This document shows, piece by piece, positions 54,346 through 64,000 of a stretch of DNA of 64,000 nucleotides; the first letter of the stretch is position 1; each line of letters starts with the position of its first letter. This DNA is from Pseudomonas chlororaphis subsp. piscium (GTDB lineage: Bacteria > Pseudomonadota > Gammaproteobacteria > Pseudomonadales > Pseudomonadaceae): assembly GCF_003850345.1 (NCBI RefSeq), contig NZ_CP027707.1, positions 6,997,001-7,061,000 on the forward strand, given 5' to 3'. Both the position numbers and the translations under genes were made by a program. Below the pieces are notes generated by a model, which saw only the letters and a list, made by a program, of their open reading frames with translations, was not told the DNA's origin and made no database searches.

Positions 54346-55890
54346 TTACCAGGTTTGGGTGGCCTTGAACTTCTCGATACCGGCTTTCAGGCCAGCGTCG
54401 ATTTCGTCATTGAAGTCACCCTTCACGTTGATCTTCGCCATCAAATCGGCGTGATCGCGGTTGAAGTAAGCAATCAGCGCTTGTTCGAAGCTACCGATCT
54501 TGGCGATTTCGACGTCAGTCAGGAACCCACGTTCAGCGGCATACAGCGACAGCGACATGTCAGCGATGGACATAGGCGCGTATTGCTTCTGCTTCATCAG
54601 CTCGGTAACGCGCTGACCGTGTTCAAGTTGCTTACGGGTCGCTTCGTCCAGGTCAGAAGCGAACTGGGCGAATGCCGCCAGTTCACGGTACTGAGCCAGA
54701 GCGGTACGGATACCACCGGACAGCTTCTTGATGATCTTGGTCTGAGCGGCACCACCTACACGGGATACCGAAACACCGGCGTTCACTGCCGGACGGATGC
54801 CGGAGTTGAACATGGCCGATTCCAGGAAGATCTGACCGTCGGTGATGGAAATCACGTTGGTCGGAACGAACGCAGAAACGTCGCCAGCCTGGGTTTCGAT
54901 GATCGGCAGTGCGGTCAGGGAACCGGTCTTGCCAGTTACCGCGCCATTGGTGAACTTCTCTACGTACTCTTCCGAAACGCGGGATGCGCGCTCCAGCAGA
55001 CGGGAGTGGAGATAGAACACGTCGCCTGGGTAAGCTTCACGGCCTGGTGGACGGCGCAGCAGCAGGGAAATCTGGCGGTAAGCCACTGCTTGCTTGGACA
55101 GATCGTCATAAACGATCAGCGCGTCTTCACCGCGGTCGCGGAAGTATTCGCCCATGGTGCAACCGGAGTACGGTGCCAGGAATTGCAGGGCAGCGGATTC
55201 GGAAGCACTGGCAGCCACGATGATGGTGTTAGCCAGAGCGCCGTTTTCTTCGAGCTTGCGAACAACGTTGGCGATGGTCGATTGCTTCTGACCAACTGCT
55301 ACGTATACGCAGAAGATGCCGCTGTCTTTCTGGTTGATGATCGCGTCGATCGCCAGAGCGGTCTTACCGATCTGACGGTCACCGATGATCAGCTCACGCT
55401 GGCCACGGCCGACTGGGATCATGGCATCGACAGCCTTGTAGCCAGTCTGTACAGGCTGGTCTACCGACTTACGCCAGATCACGCCTGGAGCAACTTTCTC
55501 GACCGCGTCGGTCTCGGTGTTGTTCAGCGGACCTTTGCCGTCAACTGGGTTACCCAGTGCGTCGACTACGCGACCCAGCAGTTCCTTACCAACCGGAACT
55601 TCGAGGATGCGGCCGGTGCACTTGGCGCTCATGCCTTCAGCCAGAGTCGTGTATGCGCCCAGTACAACGGCACCTACGGAGTCTTGCTCGAGGTTGAGTG
55701 CCATACCGTAGACACCGCCCGGAAACTCGATCATCTCGCCGTACATGACGTCGGCCAGACCGTGAATCCGCACGATACCGTCAGAAACGCTGACGACTGT
55801 GCCTTCGTTACGGGCTTGAGAGGTCACATCGAGCTTTTCGATGCGGCCCTTGATAATTTCACTTATTTCGGAAGGATTGAGTTGCTGCAT
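54346..55890 (-). CDS. atpA: ATP synthase F1 subunit alpha
   Basis: A 514-residue non-catalytic nucleotide-binding subunit. Walker A is [15 protein letters not shown], the Walker B region is [17 protein letters not shown], and the arginine finger is in [17 protein letters not shown]. The N-terminal start [17 protein letters not shown] is canonical. It lies 21 bases after atpH. Confidence 0.98.
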   Translation of the reverse strand: MQQLNPSEISEIIKGRIEKLDVTSQARNEGTVVSVSDGIVRIHGLADVMYGEMIEFPGGVYGMALNLEQDSVGAVVLGAYTTLAEGMSAKCTGRILEVPVGKELLGRVVDALGNPVDGKGPLNNTETDAVEKVAPGVIWRKSVDQPVQTGYKAVDAMIPVGRGQRELIIGDRQIGKTALAIDAIINQKDSGIFCVYVAVGQKQSTIANVVRKLEENGALANTIIVAASASESAALQFLAPYSGCTMGEYFRDRGEDALIVYDDLSKQAVAYRQISLLLRRPPGREAYPGDVFYLHSRLLERASRVSEEYVEKFTNGAVTGKTGSLTALPIIETQAGDVSAFVPTNVISITDGQIFLESAMFNSGIRPAVNAGVSVSRVGGAAQTKIIKKLSGGIRTALAQYRELAAFAQFASDLDEATRKQLEHGQRVTELMKQKQYAPMSIADMSLSLYAAERGFLTDVEIAKIGSFEQALIAYFNRDHADLMAKINVKGDFNDEIDAGLKAGIEKFKATQTW

Positions 55891-55911
55891 TGCTCTGCTG
55901 CCCCTTCAAAC

Positions 55912-56448
55912 TCAAGATTTCAATGCTTCGGCAAGTTTCGCGATTTTGCCGCGAATCGAGCCATCGATAACCAGGTCGCCGGCGCGGATGACGACACCAC
56001 CAATCAGGGCAGCGTCCTCCGCAACTTGCAGGCGCACTTCCCGGTCGAGTCGTGCACTGAGAACCTTGGCGAGTTTGTCTTGCTGTTCTTGGTTCAACGC
56101 AAAAGCACTGGTGACTTCCACATCTACCGACTTCTCTTGCTCGGCCTTGTACAGGTCGAACAGGGCGGCGATCTCCGGCAGAAGCAGGAGACGGTCGTTT
56201 TCGGCAACGACGTGGATGAAATTCTGTGCCTTGGCATCGAACTTGTCGCCGCACACGTCGATAAACGTGGCGGCCTTGTCTGCGCTCGTCAGTCGCGGGG
56301 CCTTGAGCACGCGCCGCATGGTGTCGTCTTGCGACACCGCTGCAGCCAGGCCGAGCATGGCTGACCAAGAGGCCAGCTGCTGGTGGGCCTGAGCGTGCTC
56401 GAAGGCCGCCTTAGCGTAAGGTCGGGCCAACGTGGTCAGTTCTGCCAT
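55912..56448 (-). CDS. atpH: ATP synthase F1 subunit delta
   Basis: A 178-residue peripheral-stalk subunit (OSCP homologue). It starts [20 protein letters not shown], the conserved N-terminal signature, and its C-terminal part contains [20 protein letters not shown] and [20 protein letters not shown], typical for delta. It lies 12 bases after atpF. Confidence 0.96.
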   Translation of the reverse strand: MAELTTLARPYAKAAFEHAQAHQQLASWSAMLGLAAAVSQDDTMRRVLKAPRLTSADKAATFIDVCGDKFDAKAQNFIHVVAENDRLLLLPEIAALFDLYKAEQEKSVDVEVTSAFALNQEQQDKLAKVLSARLDREVRLQVAEDAALIGGVVIRAGDLVIDGSIRGKIAKLAEALKS

Positions 56449-56460
56449 GATCGCCCTCGC

Positions 56461-56931
56461 TTAAATTTCAGCAGCCAGTTTGTTAACCAGCTCCGCGTGC
56501 GCGTTTTGATCGATTGTGGCACCCAGGATCTTCTCGGCGCCGCCAACGGCCAGCACACCCAGTTGGGCACGCAGCGCGTCTTTGACACTGTTCAGTTCCT
56601 GCTCGATCTCGGCCTGAGCCTGAACCTTCACACGGTCAGCGTCGACACGGGCTTTTTCAACAGCCTCTTCGACGATCTGGTTACCGCGTTTCTTGGCTTG
56701 CTCAATGATTTCGGCTGCCTGAGCTTTTGCTTCGCGCAGTTGCTGACCCGCTTTCTCTTGGGCCAGTTCCAGGTCGCGAGCTGCTCGGCTGGCAGCGTCC
56801 AGTCCATCCGCGATCTTCTTCTGACGTTCGTGCAAAGCCGCGATGACCGGAGGCCACACGAACTTCATGCAAAACAGTACAAAAATGAAGAACGCAACGG
56901 ACTGGCCAATCAGGGTTGCATTAATGTTCAC
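56461..56931 (-). CDS. atpF: ATP synthase F0 subunit b
   Basis: A 156-residue stalk subunit. One N-terminal membrane helix ([20 protein letters not shown]) is followed by a long charged coiled coil ([40 protein letters not shown]). It dimerises and connects F0 to delta. It lies 57 bases after atpE. Confidence 0.97.
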   Translation of the reverse strand: MNINATLIGQSVAFFIFVLFCMKFVWPPVIAALHERQKKIADGLDAASRAARDLELAQEKAGQQLREAKAQAAEIIEQAKKRGNQIVEEAVEKARVDADRVKVQAQAEIEQELNSVKDALRAQLGVLAVGGAEKILGATIDQNAHAELVNKLAAEI

Positions 56932-56988
56932 GCCAACACCTCGCTCGTTCGTTGTCCATCACACCAATCAACTCGAAAATTCGAGTGA

Positions 56989-57261
<273 letters not shown>

Positions 57262-57379
57262 TTACGTCGTATGGTTTAGGTTTTTTAGATTAAAGCGGTA
57301 AAACAAATCGTTTCATCGTGCCCTATACGGGCCCCCTCCCGTTTGACCGGGAGGGACATCAGACTGGTCGAGACCGGTC

Positions 57380-58673
<1,294 letters not shown>

Positions 58674-58821
58674 CACTCTTGCTCCTCATGGGTCGGCTGC
58701 CAGAATTCAATAACTTGGCATAATTTGTGCCGACAAAATGCGCGCAGAGTATAGGGGCGGTTCAGCCCCTATTCAACTGCCGGGTAGTGATTTCCGACTG
58801 CACGCTACATGAGGAAATGTT

Positions 58822-59694
58822 TCAGCGGATGTGTGCAAGGACGCCTTGAAGCTCATCGAGGGAGTTATACCCGATGACCAACTGACCTTTCCCTTTCTTT
58901 CCGTGACGAATCTGCACCGCAGAGCCTAGACGCTCGGCCAGGCGTTGCTCCAGGCGCGCGATATCCGGGTCGGGTTTGACGGGTTCGGCAGGCTGCTGTT
59001 TGCCACTCAACCACTGGCGAACCAGGGCTTCGGTCTGGCGTACGGTGATGCCACGTGCGACAACGTGTCGCGCCCCTTCAACCTGTTGATTTTCCGGCAA
59101 GCCCAGCAAGGCACGGGCATGACCCATTTCCAGGTCGCCGTGGGACAGCATGGTCTTGATCACTTCAGGCAGAGCGATCAGGCGCAGCAAGTTGGCTACG
59201 GTCACGCGGGACTTACCCACAGCCTCGGCAACCTGCTGCTGAGTCAGCTGGAATTCCTGCTGCAGACGCTGCAGGGCAACCGCTTCCTCGATGGGATTGA
59301 GATCTTCGCGCTGGATATTCTCGATCAGCGCCATGGCAATGGCGGTTTCGTCCGGCACATCGCGGACCATCGCCGGGATGGTTTCCTGGCCCGCCTGCTG
59401 GCTGGCGCGCCAGCGACGCTCGCCGGCGATGATTTCAAAACGGCCGGAACCGATCGGACGCACCACGATCGGCTGCATCACGCCCTGGCTCTTGATCGAG
59501 CTCGCCAGTTCTTCCAGCGCCTGTGGGTCCATGTCCCGGCGCGGCTGATACTTGCCGCGCTGGATCAGGTCCAGTGGCAGGTGTTGCAGCTCGCGCACAT
59601 CGGCTTGAACCGCTTGTTCTTCCAGTGCGCTGACAGTCGGACCACTCAACAGTGCATCCAGTCCACGTCCGAGACCTCGTTTCTTGACGGCCAT
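58822..59694 (-). CDS. parB: Chromosome-partitioning protein ParB
   Basis: A 290-residue centromere-binding CTPase. The N-terminus KKRGLGRGLDALL is the ParA-stimulating segment. Box II GERRWRASQQAG holds the CTP-binding GERR, and the helix-turn-helix is LTQQQVAEAVGKSRVTVANL. The C-terminal dimerisation part includes KKGKGQLVIGYNSLDELQGV. It lies 9 bases after parA. I saw no perfect parS in the window. Confidence 0.96.
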   Translation of the reverse strand: MAVKKRGLGRGLDALLSGPTVSALEEQAVQADVRELQHLPLDLIQRGKYQPRRDMDPQALEELASSIKSQGVMQPIVVRPIGSGRFEIIAGERRWRASQQAGQETIPAMVRDVPDETAIAMALIENIQREDLNPIEEAVALQRLQQEFQLTQQQVAEAVGKSRVTVANLLRLIALPEVIKTMLSHGDLEMGHARALLGLPENQQVEGARHVVARGITVRQTEALVRQWLSGKQQPAEPVKPDPDIARLEQRLAERLGSAVQIRHGKKGKGQLVIGYNSLDELQGVLAHIR

Positions 59695-59703
59695 GGGGAT
59701 TCC

Positions 59704-60501
59704 TTAAGTTGGCTGGGCAGCGGCTGCGCGTGAATTTTTCCGTTGCCGACGAACCATCTCGCCAGCGAGGGCCAGATAGGCGATGGCACCGCGGGACTGT
59801 TTGTCGTAGGCCAACGCCGGCATGCCATAACTGGGGGCTTCCGCCAGACGGATGTTGCGAGGGATCACCGTGTCGTACAGCTGATCGCCGAAGTGTTCCT
59901 TGAGCTGCGCGGAAACATCGTTCATCAGGCTCAGGCGCGGGTCGTACATGGTCCGCAGCAAGCCTTCGACCTTGAGGTTCGGATTGAGCAGTTCGGAGAT
60001 GCGCTTGATGTTATCCACAAGGTCGCTCAGACCTTCGAGTGCAAAGTACTCGCACTGCATGGGGATAATGACCCCATCGGCGGCGACCAAGGCGTTGAGC
60101 GTGAGCATCGACAGCGACGGCGGGCAGTCGATCAGAATGTAATCGTAGTTTTCCCGGATCGGCGCCAGGGCGCTGCGCAGACGGCTTTCCTTCATCTGCA
60201 TTTCCAGCAGAACAACTTCCGCGGCAGTCAGGTCGCGGTTCGCCGGCAGCAGTTGATAACCGCCGTGCTCGGAGTAGTGCATGGCCTGGGCCAGATCGCA
60301 TTCGCCGATCAGCAGGTCGTAGACCGAATTTTCCAGGCCGTGTTTATCCACACCGCTACCCATGGTGGCGTTGCCCTGTGGATCAAGATCGATCAACAGC
60401 ACCCGGCGCTTGGTAGCAACCAGCGATGCTGCGAGGTTGATGCAGGTGGTGGTCTTGCCCACACCACCTTTCTGGTTCGCTATCGCGAATACCTTAGCCA
60501 T
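59704..60501 (-). CDS. parA: Chromosome-partitioning ATPase ParA (Soj)
   Basis: A 265-residue ParA ATPase with the deviant Walker A KGGVGKTT (residues 11-18), the Walker A' motif LLIDLDPQGNAT, and Walker B ILIDCPPSLSML. I start at ATG 60501 (MAKVFAIANQ); a TTG further upstream is a poor choice. It drives origin segregation with ParB. It lies 18 bases after rsmG. Confidence 0.96.
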   Translation of the reverse strand: MAKVFAIANQKGGVGKTTTCINLAASLVATKRRVLLIDLDPQGNATMGSGVDKHGLENSVYDLLIGECDLAQAMHYSEHGGYQLLPANRDLTAAEVVLLEMQMKESRLRSALAPIRENYDYILIDCPPSLSMLTLNALVAADGVIIPMQCEYFALEGLSDLVDNIKRISELLNPNLKVEGLLRTMYDPRLSLMNDVSAQLKEHFGDQLYDTVIPRNIRLAEAPSYGMPALAYDKQSRGAIAYLALAGEMVRRQRKNSRAAAAQPT

Positions 60502-60519
60502 TCTTGCTTGTGTTCCCAA

Positions 60520-61164
60520 TCATGCCGTGCGGCGCAGTATCAGCAGATGGCGTTGGCCTTGGCAACCGGGTACGGCCAGGGCGTGTTCGCTATCGAGGTG
60601 GAAGTCTGCCGGCAATGCTACCAGCTCATCGGCGGGATGAACGCCCTTCATTGCCAGCCAACGTGTATCGCGGTCGCCGAGGTGGCGAGTCCAGTTGGTG
60701 AAGTTCTCCATGCTGCTGAACGCCCGGGAAATGATCCCGTTGAATGGCTGCTGCGGCTGGAAAGCTTCGACCCGACTGTGGATAACATTCAGGTTATCCA
60801 GCTTCAGTTCCAGTTTGACCTGGGTCAGGAAGCGGGTTTTCTTGCCATTGCTGTCCAGGCAGGTCACTTGCGAATCCGGAAACAGGATAGCCAATGGAAT
60901 ACCCGGCATCCCGCCGCCACTGCCAACATCCAGCCAGCGGCCGTTTTCGATGAACGACATCACGCTCAGGCTATCGAGCAGATGACGCGAGACCATTTCA
61001 TCCGGATCGCGCACGGCGGTCAGGTTGTAAGCCTTGTTCCATTTGATCAACAGGGCCAGATAACCCAGCAGCAATTCGTGCTGGGCTTCTGTCAGGTTGA
61101 CACCGAGTTGGCGAGCACCTGTGGATAACTCTTCTGCATGTTGCGAGGTGACCTGCGAACTCAA
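60520..61164 (-). CDS. rsmG: 16S rRNA (guanine527-N7)-methyltransferase
   Basis: A 214-residue SAM-dependent methyltransferase (formerly GidB). Motif I is [20 protein letters not shown], preceded by the N-terminal [20 protein letters not shown], the characteristic block, and later [16 protein letters not shown]. Its start overlaps the mnmG stop by four bases (ATGA-type), the usual gidAB arrangement. Confidence 0.97.
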   Translation of the reverse strand: MSSQVTSQHAEELSTGARQLGVNLTEAQHELLLGYLALLIKWNKAYNLTAVRDPDEMVSRHLLDSLSVMSFIENGRWLDVGSGGGMPGIPLAILFPDSQVTCLDSNGKKTRFLTQVKLELKLDNLNVIHSRVEAFQPQQPFNGIISRAFSSMENFTNWTRHLGDRDTRWLAMKGVHPADELVALPADFHLDSEHALAVPGCQGQRHLLILRRTA

Positions 61165-63056
61165 GCGCTTTGCTCCAACTGACGGCCCGCGCCGCGTTTT
61201 TTCAAGTGAATCATCAACAGGGAAATCGCTGCTGGGGTAACGCCCGGGATCCGCGAAGCCTGGCCCAGGGTTTCAGGACGAGTGGCGCCGAGCTTGCTCT
61301 GGATCTCTTTCGAGAGGCCGGAGATGTTGCTGTAGTCGATATCCACAGGCAGCTTGGTGTCTTCGCTGGCCCGCAGACGAGCGATTTCGTCCTGCTGGCG
61401 ATCAATGTAACCGGCGTACTTGGTCTTGATCTCGACCTGCTCGGCGACCTGTGGATCTTCTGCGCCCTGCCCGGTCACTTCGACCAGACCAGCGTAGTCG
61501 ATTTCCGGACGGCTCAGCAGATTCAGCAAGTTGTACTCATGAGTCAGCGGCGTGCCGAACTTTTCAGCGATCGCATCGCCTTGTTCGGTACCCGGGCGAA
61601 CCCAGGTGCTTTTCAAACGCTGCTCTTCCAGGGCAATGCCTTCACGCTTCTTGCAGAACGCAGCCCAACGGACATCGTCGACCAGACCCAGTTCCCGACC
61701 TTTTTCGGTCAGGCGCAGGTCGGCGTTGTCTTCGCGCAGGATCAGGCGGTATTCGGCACGGGATGTGAACATCCGATACGGTTCCTGAGTTCCCAGGGTA
61801 ATCAGGTCGTCCACCAACACACCGATGTAGGCCTCGTCGCGACGCGGGCACCAGCTGTCTTTGCCCTGCGCGCGCAATGCGGCGTTGGCTCCGGCGAGCA
61901 GACCCTGGGCGCCGGCTTCTTCATAGCCGGTGGTGCCGTTGATCTGGCCGGCAAAGAACAGGCCGCCGATCACTTTGGTTTCCAGGCTGTACTTCAGGTC
62001 GCGTGGATCGAAGTAGTCGTATTCGATGGCGTAGCCGGGACGCACGATGTGGGCGTTTTCCATGCCGCGGATCGATTGCACGATCTGCAACTGCACATCG
62101 AACGGCAAGGATGTGGATATCCCGTTCGGATACAGCTCGTGAGTGGTCAGGCCTTCCGGTTCGATGAAGACCTGATGGCTTTCCTTGTCGGCAAAGCGAT
62201 GGATCTTGTCCTCGATCGATGGGCAGTAACGCGGACCAATCCCCTCAATCACCCCGGAGTACATCGGCGAACGATCAAGGTTGGAAGCAATGATCTCGTG
62301 GGTACGGGCATTGGTATGGGTGATCCAGCAGCTGACCTGCCGCGGATGCTGCTCTTTCGAGCCCAGGAACGACATCACCGGAATCGGTGTATCGCCCGGT
62401 TGTTCAGTCATCACCGAGAAATCCACGGAACGGCCATCGATACGTGGCGGCGTGCCGGTTTTCAGGCGACCGACACGCAGCGGCAGTTCACGCAGGCGCT
62501 GGGCCAGGGCGATCGAAGGTGGATCGCCGGCGCGACCGCCAGAATAGTTCTGCATCCCGATGTGGATAAGTCCACCCAGGAAGGTACCGGTGGTCAACAC
62601 CACCGATTCGGCGAAGAAACGCAGGCCCATTTGGGTCACTACGCCACGGACCTGGTCCTGTTCGACGATCAGGTCATCCGCCGCCTGTTGAAATATCCAC
62701 AGGTTCGGCTGGTTTTCCAGGATTTCGCGGACCGCTGCTTTGTACAGAATACGGTCGGCTTGAGCGCGAGTAGCGCGCACGGCCGGGCCTTTGCGGCTGT
62801 TCAACACCCGAAACTGAATACCACCTTTATCGGTAGCTGTGGCCATCGCGCCGCCGAGGGCATCGATTTCTTTGACCAAATGACTTTTACCGATCCCGCC
62901 AATCGCGGGGTTGCAGCTCATCGCTCCGAGGGTTTCCACGTTGTGCGTCAGCAACAGGGTTTTTGCCCCCATGCGTGCTGATGCAAGTGCTGCCTCGGTA
63001 CCGGCATGACCGCCGCCGATGACGATCACTTCAAAACGGGAAGGGAAATCCACCAC
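61161..63056 (-). CDS. mnmG: tRNA uridine 5-carboxymethylaminomethyl modification enzyme MnmG
   Basis: A 631-residue FAD enzyme (formerly GidA) that, with MnmE, modifies the wobble uridine (U34) of several tRNAs. The FAD fold is [20 protein letters not shown], followed by [20 protein letters not shown], the family signature. The C-terminal domain includes NYDYAGL-like [15 protein letters not shown] and the conserved end [20 protein letters not shown] with [15 protein letters not shown]. The start faces the 588-base origin-like gap. Confidence 0.98.
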   Translation of the reverse strand: MVDFPSRFEVIVIGGGHAGTEAALASARMGAKTLLLTHNVETLGAMSCNPAIGGIGKSHLVKEIDALGGAMATATDKGGIQFRVLNSRKGPAVRATRAQADRILYKAAVREILENQPNLWIFQQAADDLIVEQDQVRGVVTQMGLRFFAESVVLTTGTFLGGLIHIGMQNYSGGRAGDPPSIALAQRLRELPLRVGRLKTGTPPRIDGRSVDFSVMTEQPGDTPIPVMSFLGSKEQHPRQVSCWITHTNARTHEIIASNLDRSPMYSGVIEGIGPRYCPSIEDKIHRFADKESHQVFIEPEGLTTHELYPNGISTSLPFDVQLQIVQSIRGMENAHIVRPGYAIEYDYFDPRDLKYSLETKVIGGLFFAGQINGTTGYEEAGAQGLLAGANAALRAQGKDSWCPRRDEAYIGVLVDDLITLGTQEPYRMFTSRAEYRLILREDNADLRLTEKGRELGLVDDVRWAAFCKKREGIALEEQRLKSTWVRPGTEQGDAIAEKFGTPLTHEYNLLNLLSRPEIDYAGLVEVTGQGAEDPQVAEQVEIKTKYAGYIDRQQDEIARLRASEDTKLPVDIDYSNISGLSKEIQSKLGATRPETLGQASRIPGVTPAAISLLMIHLKKRGAGRQLEQSA

Positions 63057-63644
63057 GCACCTCGTGCCTGCTTATATGGGTAAAAAAGGATGGGTTCTTG
63101 GGATAACGGACAAGTATAGGGTCTTCGCCCTTCCTAAAGAACCCTTTGCACAAAATTTAACCAGCTGTGGATGACTCACGGACAATAGAAATTAAAAAGA
63201 AAGAAATTTATTAAATCTTTGTTTTTATGTTTATTCTTAGGCACCGACCTATCTGTGGATAGATTCATACAGCCCTTTGTTTTCAATGTGTACAGAGATT
63301 CAAAAGTCTGTGGTTAGGTGGCAACGAGGCCCTTGGATAACCAGCGTAAGCCTGTGGATTAAAGTGGTGCTTATCCACAGATCGGGTTTTCCTCAGTTTT
63401 GACGCCCTGTTATCAACTGAGCCTAAGGGCAGTTATTCACAGGGCTTAATCCACAGAAAAAAGCTTAGCCGACCAAAGGGCGCCCACGAGAAATCCGCCA
63501 AAGCGCCCGATGGCGCCCAGCAAACTCGGAAATGGTGGGGAGTACGAGGGATGCGGGAGCGGGTTCGCCCGTGATGCCGGCGGAACACCGCCATTGAGCA
63601 TCACGAGCGAGCCGTCGAACGGCTGCTCCTACAGGGGGATGGGG
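63057..63644. other. Candidate secondary replication origin between mnmG and mnmE (588 bases)
   Basis: No gene is supported here. The region holds an AT-rich stretch (63181-63240) and a set of DnaA-box-like 9-mers: perfect TTATCCACA at 63371, TTATTCACA at 63433, and one-mismatch forms at 63166, 63254, 63353 and 63447. From memory, an autonomously replicating second origin (oriC2) was reported in P. aeruginosa about 10 kb from the main dnaA-linked origin. The promoter of mnmG must also lie here. A REP-like repeat occupies the right end. Confidence 0.55.
63551..63635. repeat. REP-type inverted repeat, diverged
   Basis: It starts GATGCGGGAGCGGGTTCGCC and ends GGCTGCTCCTACAGG, with GTGATGCC and GCATCAC as further inner arms. 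It lies just beyond the mnmE stop. Confidence 0.65.
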
Positions 63645-64000
63645 TTATTTACCGATACAGAAGCTGGAGAAGATCCGGCCCAGCAGGTCGTCCGAGCTGA
63701 AAGCACCGGTAATTTCTCCCAGGGATTGCTGGGCTTGACGCAGGTCTTCAGCCAGCAGCTCGCCGGCACCGGCCAGGGTCAATTGCGAACGGCCATGTTC
63801 AAGCGCCTCACTGGCGTGGTGCAGGGCTTCCAGGTGACGCCTGCGTGCGCTGAAGCTGCTTTCGGAAGTCTGCTCGTAACCCATGCAGGCCTTGAGGTGC
63901 TCACGCAGCAGTTCCAGGCCCTCTCCTCCCGCCTTGGCGCTCAGGCTGATAGTCACATGGCCATCGTCGCTGACTTCCAAGGCGATTGCTTCGCTGGTCA
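63645..64000 (-). CDS. mnmE: tRNA modification GTPase MnmE, C-terminal part (5' end outside window)
   Basis: Only the last ~118 residues are visible. They contain the C-terminal helical domain ([40 protein letters not shown]) and end [18 protein letters not shown], with the invariant CIGK whose Cys is needed for tRNA modification. MnmE works with MnmG on the wobble uridine. The GTPase domain lies to the right of the window. Confidence 0.95.
   Translation of the reverse strand, partial: TSEAIALEVSDDGHVTISLSAKAGGEGLELLREHLKACMGYEQTSESSFSARRRHLEALHHASEALEHGRSQLTLAGAGELLAEDLRQAQQSLGEITGAFSSDDLLGRIFSSFCIGK

Noticed and set aside
54283..56364. 693-codon open frame on the plus strand opposite atpA and atpH
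   Set aside because: It lies wholly antisense to canonical atp genes, has no family features, and long antisense frames are expected in GC-rich coding DNA.
61170..62981. 603-codon open frame opposite mnmG
   Set aside because: It is a shadow of a highly conserved gene; composition and lack of motifs fit an antisense artefact.

Overview
The window looks like the origin-proximal arm of a Pseudomonas chromosome, most likely from the fluorescens group. It is GC-rich. Its right end carries the conserved block mnmE (partial), mnmG, rsmG, parA, parB, the nine-gene atp operon, glmU, a DeoR-type regulator and glmS, all on the minus strand, as expected for leading-strand genes left of the origin. I found no rRNA, tRNA, CRISPR array or complete insertion sequence.

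Layout, left to right. 1-2762: an SPFH pair (HflK-like, and an HflC-like protein with a His-rich N-terminus) behind a Zur-box-like operator. 3003-8791: a six-gene plus-strand lipid operon resembling E. coli ynbABCD, with added PlsC-like acyltransferase and small membrane genes. 9013-11788: a third-type dihydrolipoamide dehydrogenase, then a divergent Lrp regulator/LysE-type exporter pair bracketed by two 115-base repeats. 11937-27149: the common polysaccharide antigen (A-band, D-rhamnan) locus, with rmd-gmd-wbpW-wzm-wzt-wbpX-wbpY-wbpZ rightward and five divergent methyl-, acyl- and glycosyltransferase genes leftward. 27243-29858: a PNPOx-like flavoprotein, a glutathione transferase and a LysR regulator. 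29917-41138: a tightly coupled 12-gene minus-strand operon that I cannot match to a known pathway. 42074-46971: a small AT-richer accessory block of lipoprotein, secreted and outer-membrane proteins plus a ToxR/ToxS-like pair, ending at the glmS-linked attTn7 site. 47240-64000: the conserved origin block.

The most interesting element is the 12-gene operon. It encodes a Gfo/Idh/MocA dehydrogenase, two paralogous DegT-family aminotransferases, two Nudix hydrolases, an FAD hydroxylase-like enzyme, two HAD phosphatases, a membrane desaturase-like di-iron enzyme, an MTA-phosphorylase homologue, a signal-less solute-binding-protein-like protein and an MFS transporter. Neighbouring genes are 2-4 bases apart or overlap by 4-20 bases, so they are almost certainly co-expressed. 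The content suggests a small amino-sugar- or nucleoside-derived metabolite made without NRPS or PKS enzymes.

Other points: at least 21 perfect copies of the DnaA-box 9-mer TTATCCACA, mostly in three clusters; a candidate second origin between mnmG and mnmE; and two 115-base repeats whose 59-base cores sit in opposite orientation relative to their ends. All functional names are from motifs and gene order read by eye; no database search was run.
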